64,000 bases of DNA, taken from positions 620,001-684,000 of the forward strand of contig CAWUHX010000032.1 of NCBI GenBank assembly GCA_963922205.1, given 5' to 3'. Shown here in pieces: positions 48,601 through 60,600 of the stretch. Made by a program: the position numbers and the translations under genes. Source of the stretch: Romanomermis culicivorax. Taxonomy: Eukaryota > Nematoda > Enoplea > Mermithida > Mermithidae. Within the stretch, counting starts at the first letter, position 1. Every line of letters begins with the position of its first letter. The notes beneath the pieces are model-generated. The model worked only from the letters and a program-made list of their open reading frames with translations, was not told the origin of the DNA and did no database searches.

Positions 48601-51600
48601 CCCCTTCTGTTTGTCAACAATTCTGGAAACTGCCTTAAGCTTCGCGCTAACCAAGTAGTTGCTATTGTAAAGCACTCTCTGGAAAAGTCGCACACTAGCT
48701 CACAGGATATTCTCTCTCATGTTGCTGTAGCTGCATCAGAACATGATCCAGCTGATCACCAACCTGCTGCACTAGATCACTCTCTACCTAACACTTCTGA
48801 TTCTCAAAAAGTTCACTTAGCTCTTCAAAAAATGACTCAAAAAACCTTTTGTCTCGCCTACTCAAAAGACTGAAGCCATTAAGATACTCAAAAGGTATCG
48901 GAATGTTTTCAGCTTACCTGGTGATCCTCCTACCTGTACTCATGAACTCACGGTGAACATCAATACTGGCGATGCTCAACCCATGGCTAGACACTACTAT
49001 CGTGGTCTCATTGAACAACGTCCTGTAGTTAGGTCTCACATTTAGGAAATGCTCAACAAAGACTTCATTGAACCTTCATGGTCCCCATGGGCTGCTCCTC
49101 TTTTTCTAGTGGAAAAGAAGGATGGTTCTTGGCATCTGGTAGTCAACTATTGAGGCATTAATGAAGTTACACCTAGGGAATGTTTTTCAATTCCTAGAGT
49201 TGATGATTACCTAGATGTAATGGGAAATGCAAAGTTTTTCACAACTCTGAAAGCAGGCTACTAGCAAGTACCTCTTGACTCTTAATCTCATGACAAAACT
49301 ACTTTCATCTGTCTGGAAGGACTTTTTTGGTTCAAGGTTTTACCCTTTGGCTTGAAAAATGCTCCTGCAGAATTTCAATGTCTGATGGAAAGAATTCTTC
49401 ATCCTTATATCTGGAAAATCTGTCTAGTTTACATAGATGATATTATCATTTTCTCGAAAACTTTGGAAGAGCATATCGAAAACATTCAGATGATCTTCAA
49501 AGCGCTCAGAAATGCTAATCTCACTCTCAGACCTAATAAGTGTGAATTTCTACCTCCTAAGGTCAAATTTCTTGGTCACCTTCTGAATTCTGATGGCATC
49601 TCCACTTATCCAGATAAGGTTAAAGCTATTTGCGATTATTAATTGCCGAGTATCAAAAAGCAGATGCAAAGTTTTCTTGGCCTTGTACAATGGTGCAAGC
49701 GCTTTATTCCCAAACTCCCTACCTTATCCGCACCACTCTATGAGCTGCTCCAAAAAGACCCGACCTACACTGTTACTGATCTTCAAAGACAAGCATTTGA
49801 TGGTATTAAAACTGCTCTCACATCTACTCCTTTGCTGTGTTACCCTGTTTACGATGCAGTTTTTTTGTACATGACCCATTTGCACATGTACAAGCGACAG
49901 CCAATATTTCAATTGTACAATTTGTATGTAGCAAAAATAGGTATAAATAAGTAAACTGTGTTCCTCTATGACATGGCGAAAGACTAATAACCAAATCAGT
50001 GTACTTTTCAAATTTTACTTATATTTGCAAAAAAAAATTTTAAAATTGAGCAAAAAATCGAATTTTTCAAGTTTCAAGTTCAATTTACAAGCATTGTGGA
50101 ACAATTTGTCTTCAAAACTATGCAATAGCATAATGAATTTGCATTAGATGATAAACCGATGGTAAATTCCTCCATGATGGCAAGTGAAAGCCCAAGGAAA
50201 AGTTTTCTGTGTATTGACCTTCGGGGACACTGGAAAATCAATTTTTTAAACATTTATTTCAAGAATTAGATCAGAATTTACTGTTTAAAAGTCGTAATTT
50301 CTAGAATTTTATTTGAAAAATTTTAAAATCAATAATTTATTCACAAACTCTCATGAACTGGCCGAAAAGATATGAGTTGGAAGAGTAAAAATTTCTAAAA
50401 ACTACTTCCATGAAGCTTTTGGATTGATTTTACGTTAAGAAAGGAATAATCGTTTCAAAAAGTTTACAGACTTGATGTAATGATCTTTTGTCAGAGGGTC
50501 AATTCCTCTGACTTTTGGTCCTCTAATTATTATATTTTTATTTTCTAAAGTTTCTTTGTTGTTAAAGAGGGTCCAATTATTACTAAGTAAACAAACCGAT
50601 AAAACAGTTTGTGTCACAAAATTTTTGGTCCAAAAAACATACAAATGGATAGCGCAAAAGTTTTGCATACAACATGCAATATTGATGTTAGGCACACCAT
50701 CATGCAGTTTTTTATTATTGTTGATTTATCATCTCGCGAAAGGTGGCCTAGGACAAGAAAAGAGAGTGCGCACGCCACCATAATTAATTATTTTTCGTTT
50801 GTTCGTTGTGAATGTTTTGCAGGAGGGAGCCCAGTGTGGCTGTGAGAAAAGTTGGCGACGTTTTCGATTGAGGAAATAGTGAGTGTGTTTTGGAGCCAGG
50901 TAATTCTGTCTCAGTTTCGATTGAGTCAAGAAATGTTTCAGTCCCATAGAGGGCAAGGCCGCTTGGGGCTCGTGTTTCAGTATCTGGAAACCCCTGTGGC
51001 TCTTTGCGCAGGGCCTGGGGAAGGAGTTATTGTTTCAATGGCGAGTTTGGCATTTGTGTTCTGTATTTTTCATTGGCACTTAACCTCTGTTCTTGTTTTG
51101 TTCTTGTTCTACTACTAATAAACCTTTTAGTACATATCACTTCAGCTAGGTACCCTAGGTTCAGAGCTAGTGCCGGGTTAGCATCAGGGGCCGTACCAGA
51201 TTGGATCTCCCAAGAACCGCATCCAGGTAGCCGAGGGCATATGTCCGCTTTCATTTACAACACTTTCTCAAAAAATGTGCCAAGAAAAAAATGTGGATCT
51301 TAATTAAATATCAAGATAAAATATAGAACATTACCAATTGAAAGATGAGATAATACCTTTAGGATGATGAAAACTATTATACATTAAATGATAGGTGAAG
51401 GTAGACATTCTGAAAGCCGCATCTGAGCTATGTAATACATATTGATTATTATTAAAGATATAACTGGCGTGGAACACCAGAAAATTTTGAGATTATCTTC
51501 TAAAATGCACCAAGTTGATGTGTTGATCTTTCTCAAAAAATGCCTAAAGGAAAAACAGGGATCTTCATTAAATATAATGATATAATATTGAAGATTGCCA

Positions 51601-54600
51601 ATTAGACATGAAATAATACATTTAGGACAATGAAAACAATTAAAAATTAGTGATAAGTGAAGGTAGACATGCTAAAAGCTGCCCCTGAGCTAGACAATAA
51701 ATAATAATTATTATTAAAGCAATAACTGGCACAAAGTGCTGGAAAATTTTGAAATTTGGACTTACTAAAATACATCTTTTCTGTATCCGATGTGATAACA
51801 CATGACTCAAAAAAAATCTACACCAGTGCAGAAATCACCAAAAAAAAATTCTGCAGGAAGCCTAAAAAGTTTGCATTGTGCAGAAAAAAATTGTGAGTGG
51901 AAGAGTAGAAATTTCTGAAAACTACTTCCATGAAGGTCCTGAATTGATTTTATGTTAAGAAAGAAATAATTGCTTCAAAAAGTTTACAAACTTGACGTAT
52001 TGATCTTTCTCAAGAAATGTTCCAATGAAAAACTGTGAATCTTCATTAAATATCAAGATAAAATATTGAAGATTGCCACTTAAAACATGAGATAATACGT
52101 TTGGAATGATGAAAACTATTATACTTTAAATGACAGGTGACAGTAGACACTCTGAAAGCTGCCTCTGAGCAGGTAATACATAATAATGATTATTAAAGTT
52201 ATAACCACTGTGAAATGCCGGAAAATCTAGAGATTATGAACTTCTAAAATGCATCAAAATGCATATTTTCTGTACTTTATCCCCAAAATTTTCTTCTCTA
52301 TATGGAGAAAGGGCCATTTGTACATGTACAAATGACTACCTCAATTTTGTTTGCTGAAAAAAATTCTCATTTGCCCCCGGCAAAAAAACACTGCTACGAT
52401 GGTAAAGCTCAATTTATCATTCAGAGGCCAGTACTACAGCAGTAGGTGCAGTTTTATCTCAAGAATCTGGTGATGATAAGTGGATAATTGCTTATAATAG
52501 CTGTGTCTTAACTGATGCTAAAACTCGCTACAGTACTACTGAAAAGGAATGTCTTGCAATTGTTTATGGTTTTCAGAAGTACTGACATTATGTTTACAGA
52601 CAAGGTGTCATAGTGTGTACTGACCATAAACCTTTACAATGGTTAAAAGATGAGAAACATAGGAACGCTAGACTGCAATTCTTCACAATCAGCTTGCAGG
52701 ACTATGACTATAAGGTAGAGTATGTCAAAGGAAAGGATAATTCCTGTGCAGATTTTCTGTCTCGCACAGATCTTCGCAAACCAGCTCCTATCCCTCCAAC
52801 TGAACAACTCACTTCTGAAATCTTTAGATCTGAATCTTGCTCTTCTGAACAACCTCAAACTTCTTCTAATGATATCTGTTCATCTATCACAGCAACAGAA
52901 ACTGTTTCACCTACTGCTACTGAGTTAGATATTCCTATCATAGACGCGGTTACTTGCTCTATGGCTAAGACCTCTGACACTCCTCAAACTACTGTATCTA
53001 ATCCCCAAGCTTTGTTAAAAGATGATTTTCAGTTACTGGCAGTAGAATGACCTTATATTGCCTCACCAGCTGAAATCACTTGACTTCAAAATGAGGATCC
53101 TGTGTTAGTCAAAATTATCGCTGCTCTTAACTCTGATAATCCTCTCAAGTCTCCTACATGCTTTTTCATTGAAGATGGTATACTTTACCAACAGTCTAAG
53201 GCACTGAGACAACTTGCGGTTCCTACAGCACTTGTGGATACTGTTCTTCACCAATTCTACAGTGCAAAAATTATGAACCATCAAGGGCACAATCGTACTC
53301 TTGATGCCATAAAGCTTCACTTCTGGTGGCCCAGAATGGAAGAGGCCATGAGAACTTGGATCAAAACTTGTAAAATTTGTCAGTTAACTACTGCTAAGCT
53401 GCATACTCCTGGACCTCAGATTCCTATTAAGCCAACATATCCTTTCGAGATTGTCACAACTGATATTGTTAATATTTCCCCTGTAGGTGATTGCAGATCT
53501 TACATCATTGTTTTCCAAGACTATTTCACTAAGTGGGTAAGCACTCACCTAATCCCTGATCAGAAGGCCTCTACTATAGCCGAATGTTTTGTCAACAATG
53601 TCATTCTGCAACATGGAACTCCTTAATTCCTGCTCTCTGATCAAGGTAGATGTTTCACCTCTAAACTCATGCAAGACCTTTGTGAGCTACTTAAAATTAG
53701 GAAAGTTCAGACTACTGCCTATCATCCTCAGTGCAATGAGATGGTTGAGAGATTCAATCAAACATTAATTTCTCAACTAAAAAGGTATACTGTGAAAAAC
53801 CCCCATAATTGGGAAGGATACCTGACCTACACAGTCTTCACATATAATGCAACTCCTCACACTGCTACACGCCATTCTCTATTCAAATTGTTGAGAGGTC
53901 ACGAGCCTTGAATCCCTTTTGATTACAAATGCGCAAAACATCTGACTTTACCTTTAAACTATGACACGTATCAGCACATTCTGACTCAATCTCATCTGAA
54001 TCCTTATAAAAATGTTAGCGAAAACCTGGAAAAATCTGCAACCATCAGTAAATCCCATTATGATAAGAAAGCCAAACATCAGGAGATCGCCACAAATGAT
54101 CTCACTCTAAGAAAAGTAATAAGATACAGCCCGACTACAACGGCCCATACATTGTTACTGATATCTCTACTCTTGAGCATAACGTTGTCACTATTGATGC
54201 ATTAGATTCTCCTGGTAGGCCTCCAATTGTATCCACTTCTCGCCTTAAAAATTATATTCCATGATCTGTTGGGAAAATCTTTTTAGCTGAAGCTGGTGGT
54301 ACTCCTCAGCCATCTACTCTCGCTAAATAATTAAGTCAATTTTGTCAAATACTTATTTTCTGTAATAATAACTAATTTTCATAAATTATCAAAAGTTCTA
54401 TAATTCATTATTTTTGACACCTCACTTCTGCATTGTATTGTATTTACGCGTATAAGTCTCCCCAACAACCAAATTTTTTCAGCTCTGACTACTTGCTCAA
54501 AGGTAGTCTGAGTTATCCACATCTGTTGTTCCTCTGTGTAGGAAAATCTTACTTGAAATCTTGAGTTGTATACTATGCATGTTCAACATGACGTATATAC

Positions 54601-57600
54601 ATGTCGCTTCACGACTGCATTCCTGGTGTAAACTCGTGCATCTACCCTATGGACATAGGTAGAGGGATTTACCCGTAGCTATAGGTTCTGAACAGGGAGC
54701 AGTCATTCACCTTGGTTTCAACTGACACTGACCCTCAAATCTCTGAGAGCAGACCTTGGAAGATCTTCAGGATTTCACTTTGTGCATGATGCTCGTTTTT
54801 GTTTTGAATTTTGCATTTGCATTATTTTCTTTTCTTTCCTTAACTTAGAAATTTTATTCCAAAAACTTCTTCCTTCGCTTTTGTTTCCAAAAACTTCATT
54901 CAGTTAAATTTTTTTATGGCACAACTCGCCAATAGTGTAGGCAGCTGCCCGACATTGATCTGCTGCCGCCACCATGACGTTTTATTTTTAATGGACAGTA
55001 AGTTGCATGCATTTTTATAAGCTTCTTTTATGTGCATGTTTTTTTCTTTTCTTGGTCTTTCTGGTTTGAGTTTCCCACTTTGCTTTTCCTCCGACTGCCT
55101 GAGAGCCAACAGGACTTCCAGTGGTCAGTTTCCACTGATCTGATCAATCGTTATGCCTTGGCCTAGCTCGCACACATTCCGACACTGAGGCTGGAGACTA
55201 CTTCTAAAGTTAATCTCAAATTAACTTTGGTAGTGAAGGTCATGCTCAAGTCCATAATCGAGAAAAGCTGTCTGTCTAAAATCAAACTTCATCCCACAAT
55301 TTTCAAAAATTTCCAAAAAACTCAAAACTTTTCAAATTTCTCAAAACAAAAACACAATTAATTTTCCAAAGTTCCAAACATTCTCATCATCATACTCTCA
55401 ACAAATTTTATTTCCGAATTTTCAAAAAACTATTTTCTTATTTTCTATTACTTTTTGTCAAAAAACTATATTTTCTAAATTCCACGTCTGTTTAAGTATC
55501 TTTCTCTAAGTACCTGCTCTCAGAGATCTTCTACCTATTAATCAGTTTACAACTGATGCCAATATTCAACTTGATTAAGATCCTCCTCGCCAGTCACATT
55601 GACGTCCTGATTCTCACACCGCTCATCATTAGATCAGCAGTCTATCACAACTGTTAATATTTTTAGTTCTTCTGCATTTGTTTTATTTGTTTTCTTTAAT
55701 TTTTCTGCTCGAAAAGTATAATCTTGGTGCCCTGTTTTTACTTTCATTTTTAGAGCTTTAACTGGTTTTGTCTAAGAAAACTCAAGCAAAGAGACTCTTA
55801 AACGGTCAAAATCCTTAAATGGTAATGGCAGCCTGTCAAAATAGTACATGCAGAGCAAAATTAGACAAGTAACAACTCACATATAATTCAAAAAATCCAG
55901 GCAGTAAATGTTAATCTGCCAAAAATTCCTGGGTAGTAAATGAGCCTCCGCCAGGCCTGGCAACCCATCTCCAATACACATGAGTGATTCAAACAATTAA
56001 AGAATTTGGAAAATAATAAAATGATGATATTTCAAAAAAAGATGGGAATTACTAAAAATATTGTAGCTAAACTAAAGGAAACAAGTGAATGATTTTTTTA
56101 GCTTAAGGAAATTATATGAGACCTTGTGGACATCTTACATTTTTGTGAGGCATTTTTTTGACCACGGGTTCCGGCTACGTTTGGCAGGCCTAAATACGAT
56201 TTTCGGTTTAATAACAGCGGCGCAACGCTCTTGGCCTGATTTGTCCGTTAAAAAATGACAAGATTTGACCACCGTATAATTATTCCGATTGTAAGAGCAG
56301 TCCTCAGACACTGAACAAATACAAGTGGAAAGAAAAAAAGCCAAAAGTTTCATATGATACGGGTCCGCCGGGGCGCAATTATTCGACTCGCAGGGAATGT
56401 ATAAAGACCCGTTGACGGTCGTATTTTCGAACGGACGTGCCAGTTCGAATTGGGTTCGACGGATCTGCGGGCTCGAATAGATCATGAAAAACGATGGTGG
56501 CCGGTGATTCTGCGGCGAACTATAAAGGAGGCGCAGACGAGCGGTTGTTGAGTGGAATGATGCCACGGTCGGGGTATAGGTGAACACTAAAATACAATGA
56601 TTCAACAAAGAGTCAATGAAAAAACCAAAAAATTGGAAAATCTCTGGTTTTTTGGTTTTTTTCCAAAATCATTGGGAAACTGTTTTTTCACATTAGTCGA
56701 TCTTCTAGGCATGTATTGGTGTCTATCTAAATCAACAGAACAATTAATTTAGTTGAATATGCCGGTTCGAATTTATTCTGCTTTGCACTGGAAACTTGCA
56801 TTTCCAGTATCATATGTCATACTTTTTAATTGGAATTCTCCATCGAAAGCAAATCTTTCTTCGAGTCGAGTGCCATAGATGAATGCAGTTTACTGTATTC
56901 ATACTCAGAATTCAGACTCTGCATTAAAAACGGAGATTTAAAAACCATAATTGTAATTACACTAAGACAAAATGACGTTGCAGCATTGAATACAGAACGA
57001 AATTCAAAAATAAATCAGTTTTGAAGCTGTAAAATTATAACACGCAAAATTCCAGATTTTTCGAATTCCTTAAATTTCAAGTCAAAAAAAAAGATTTGAA
57101 CTGATGAACTTGTGACCTTGAAAATATGAGAAATGGCTTAGAGCTTTTTGTGCTAAAATAAAAGAATCAATAATAATGAACAATAGAAATATATCGGGAA
57201 CCCGTACCCGAAATGAGATCCGAAATTACCCGACCATTTTGTTGGACGCGGATCCGATATTTTTAAAACTTTTGGACCCGATACATCTCTAGTTTTTATT
57301 ATATGAAGATACACAAAAGCAAAAGTATGTCACACGGATTAACGTTGTGAAAAATATAACGGACCCGGACTCGAAAAGAGACCCTAAATTATCCGACTAC
57401 TTTGCTGGACCCGGACCCGATATTCTTAAAACTTTAGACCCGGATCCGATATTTTCAGACCCGAGACATTTCTAATGGACAGGATTTATTTTTCACAAAT
57501 GACAAAAATTCAGCTGAGTATTTCAAAAAGACAATCAATCAAAATTTGTATGTCTGTTTAAGCAAGCAATCAAAATTTGTATGTCTGTTTATGCATGTGT

Positions 57601-60600
57601 GCGGTTCTCTGTCGTGAAGAAATATTTCATTTCAGAAAGATCACAAGACGAAATTACGACACTGTTTTTGTCAACGATAAACTATGATGAAGAGGGTAAC
57701 CTGTATGATCTTCAACTGGAAACGTTTGTCGTCATCTCTATTGAAAATAGTTATTCAGAACATGTGTAGCTTTTTAATTTTCATAATTTACGTATTTCGG
57801 CTCATCATGCTTGCTCAAGGAAACCATGAACCGCTTCGAAGATTCAGAAGAATAATTGCAATATAACATATAGCAAAACAAAAATTACACCGCCCATAAA
57901 AGCTTTTTCCTGGCTGTGAGTTTCAAAGTGTAAACTATATTGTGTAAACTAAATTTTCAAATATCAAAAGTTGATAAACTGCTTGACGCGAAATTGGCAA
58001 TTTACGACTGACTTGGTAGGACGGGTGCTGTGCACCTACCTACGCGGCTTCGCCCGCGCCCATCGTTTCGCCCCTAAGCCTAAGCCTAAGCCTAAGGAAT
58101 AGTACAAATGTATCTTTCCAGTATCCGCTTTAGTTCACTGAAAAAAAAAAATAAATAAAATCACAAAAAATAAAAAAAACTAAAATGCGTTCACTAAAAT
58201 TCACTAAAAATGAAAATAAAACTAAAACTAAAAATTAAAATACGAAAATTATCATGCCAATTCAAAAATTCAAACTTTTTGTCTTTTCCGGATTATCAGC
58301 CCGGAAATTTTTTCCAGCATTCTCATATCGACGCCCAACTTCGAGCTATCTGCGATAAATTTAGATACAATACTCAACGCTTACTTCCATTCTACTTCAC
58401 AGACCAAATTCGGAATTCTAGTCGATTCGGGCGTGGTTACAGAACTAGATCGAGTCGACTATTCGAGAGATATTCAAGATCACAGTTTAAAAATTGTTTG
58501 AAGTAGCATAGAGAGAAACATCATCAAAACAAAGCTGAATGAAATATCGTCGGTACCATGACAAAATCGTCTATATAATGTAACATGGTTTTGCATACCC
58601 ATGATAGAATCTCACATGTTTAATGTATACAATTGAATATAGTTTTGCCATGTTATACAGAATCATCGATAACATGAAAAGCTGAGGGTAGAATATTTTT
58701 TAGCAACGAAGTCCAAAACTCAACAAAATGAAGATTTTCGACAGCTTACCACCCGTAATGATCAATGCAGATAAAACACATTAGCGGAAAGCAAGTTCGA
58801 GCAAAATTATGCAAGTCTTAGGGCCGTATGCACGAAGGCGAGTTAGGCTTAATCCGTGTTAAAAACGACATTTTAAGCGGTGTTAAAGTTAAGCGGTATG
58901 CCCAAAGGCGAGTTAAGCTAATCCGTGTTAAGTTAACTCGCGATTTTAATCCTGCTCTCCCCCAAGATTAGCGGCGTGTTTAGTGTGTTTTTTTATAAAA
59001 TTTAGAGCAGGTACGGTTTTCCTTTTTGTGTGTCATGGATGTTTTGGATGTTCTGGATGATATGGATGAAGAAATTATCGAGAATTATGCTAGAATCAGG
59101 ATATTTTCTAATCGTACAAATCCTTTGGAAAAATATTCGGATATTCAGTTTTGGTCTAGATATAAATTAATGAAAAACAACGCGATTCATTTGATATCCT
59201 TGCTAGAGGACAATTTAAAGCCAAAGACAAAACGTAGTTGCGCAGTTGAAGCATCTTTACAGGTATGACCAAAGACAAAATTTATTATGCAAATGAGCCA
59301 CCATTACAAATCAGTGAATGTATGGTACTGAGTAAATATAGGGACTGGAGCAGGGGGTGGATTGCCCAACGAAAATATCTTTTTTGTATAATATTCAAGT
59401 TTAGCCGCTGCGGCTTCTTTTTCGATCATTGCAGTATCTTTTTGGATCTTAATGAGTTCTATTTTTGCTTGGTGTTCGCGTTGCAAACATTCTTTCTGCA
59501 ATGTGACAAATTCCAATCGGGCTTTGTTTTCATCATCACGGCCTATTATAGTGCAGGCCAAACGGTGGATTTTCGGAGGATGAAGTTCGTTTGCGGGAGA
59601 GGGACTAGATAACGGCATCGAGGAAAACGGATCACATGACGTTTCTTAAAAAGAAGAGCGACAAGCTTTTGTGAGCTTCAAGGGCATCACACAGGGTGTC
59701 ACAAGAGTTTCAGGATGGTCAGCCGGGTATGGTCAGCCACCTGGCATGACAAGAAGAGTACTCATTTTGAGATTTCTCAGCAATGGAGTTTGATCCAGAA
59801 AGTTTTATGCCAATTGGGAAGATCATACTTTATTCTATGCATGTCCAATGCCAATGTCTGTACCAGCAAAAATTTCTGGGCAGAGGGGACCAAATTGTAG
59901 CCCAAACATAGAAAATTTTCGAAGAAAAATTGAAAGGCTCAGCTCGTAAAGTGCCTAAGTCAAATGTTAAAAGATACGGACTTGGGCACCTTTGGAACTG
60001 AGCCCTTCAATTGGTCTTTTGAAATTTTTGAAAAAAAACCATCCCTACCTTATATTTTTCTCTGACTTTAAGAATTTTAGGGGATCATTTGGGGGTCTGG
60101 AGGGGACGACCCAACCTTGGGTGTGGGGTTCCCCTATCCCATTGGGCACGCGTGCCAGGGCTTACCTACACCAACCCACGGCTCAGTAGATGACAGTATA
60201 TATTATGCATGAAATCTGGGAGGAATAACGCAGGGCGCAGACCCCATTGAGGTCAATTTTTTCTAAAACTAGCATGTTTGCATAAAGTGATATGCGGCAG
60301 AGGAATCTGATCACTTAGCAATCTGCATGAATAAATTCACAAAATGCCCGCGTATGTATATGACTTTTTGTAGGTACACAATTCTTATTTCCAAATACAT
60401 CTCTTGATAAAATTGACCTTGTGTTAAAGACAAAAAATATTTGTGGGACCGCAGGAAGCAGATTTATGTTCCGTGGTGACACCCTGTATACCCTTTACCT
60501 TGTTGCCCCTGATCACTTGTTTGCATTTGTTGAATTTTTCTGCTAGCTTTTTCTTGATTAGAAGCTTGTGAAACGAAGGCAGCATCGCTATCAAATGTGC

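Larger units (their letters stand above)
44920..54264 (+). mobile_element. Decayed gypsy-like retrotransposon, interrupted
   Basis: Order is gag, zinc motif, protease, reverse transcriptase, [insertion], RNase H, integrase: Ty3/gypsy arrangement with integrase last. All domains are recognisable, but frames carry many stops (for example TGA in place of an Arg codon in the VNY.GINEV motif). Between RT and RNase H a 2.5-kb non-coding block is inserted. LTRs were not identified. It lies in intron 2 of the VWA/TSP1 gene in the opposite direction. Confidence 0.85.
56587..58820 (-). other. Intron 1 of the VWA/TSP1 gene, left part
   Basis: Holds two imperfect copies of an ACCCGGACCCGATA-type repeat (57195-57290 and 57360-57475), four CCTAAG units at 58073-58096, and otherwise AT-rich sequence. 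Short open frames (56830-57024, 57581-57769, 58210-58506) have no domain. Confidence 0.45.

Noticed and set aside
54900..55109. Minus-strand 69-codon frame
   Set aside because: Basic low-complexity translation with no family resemblance or splice support.
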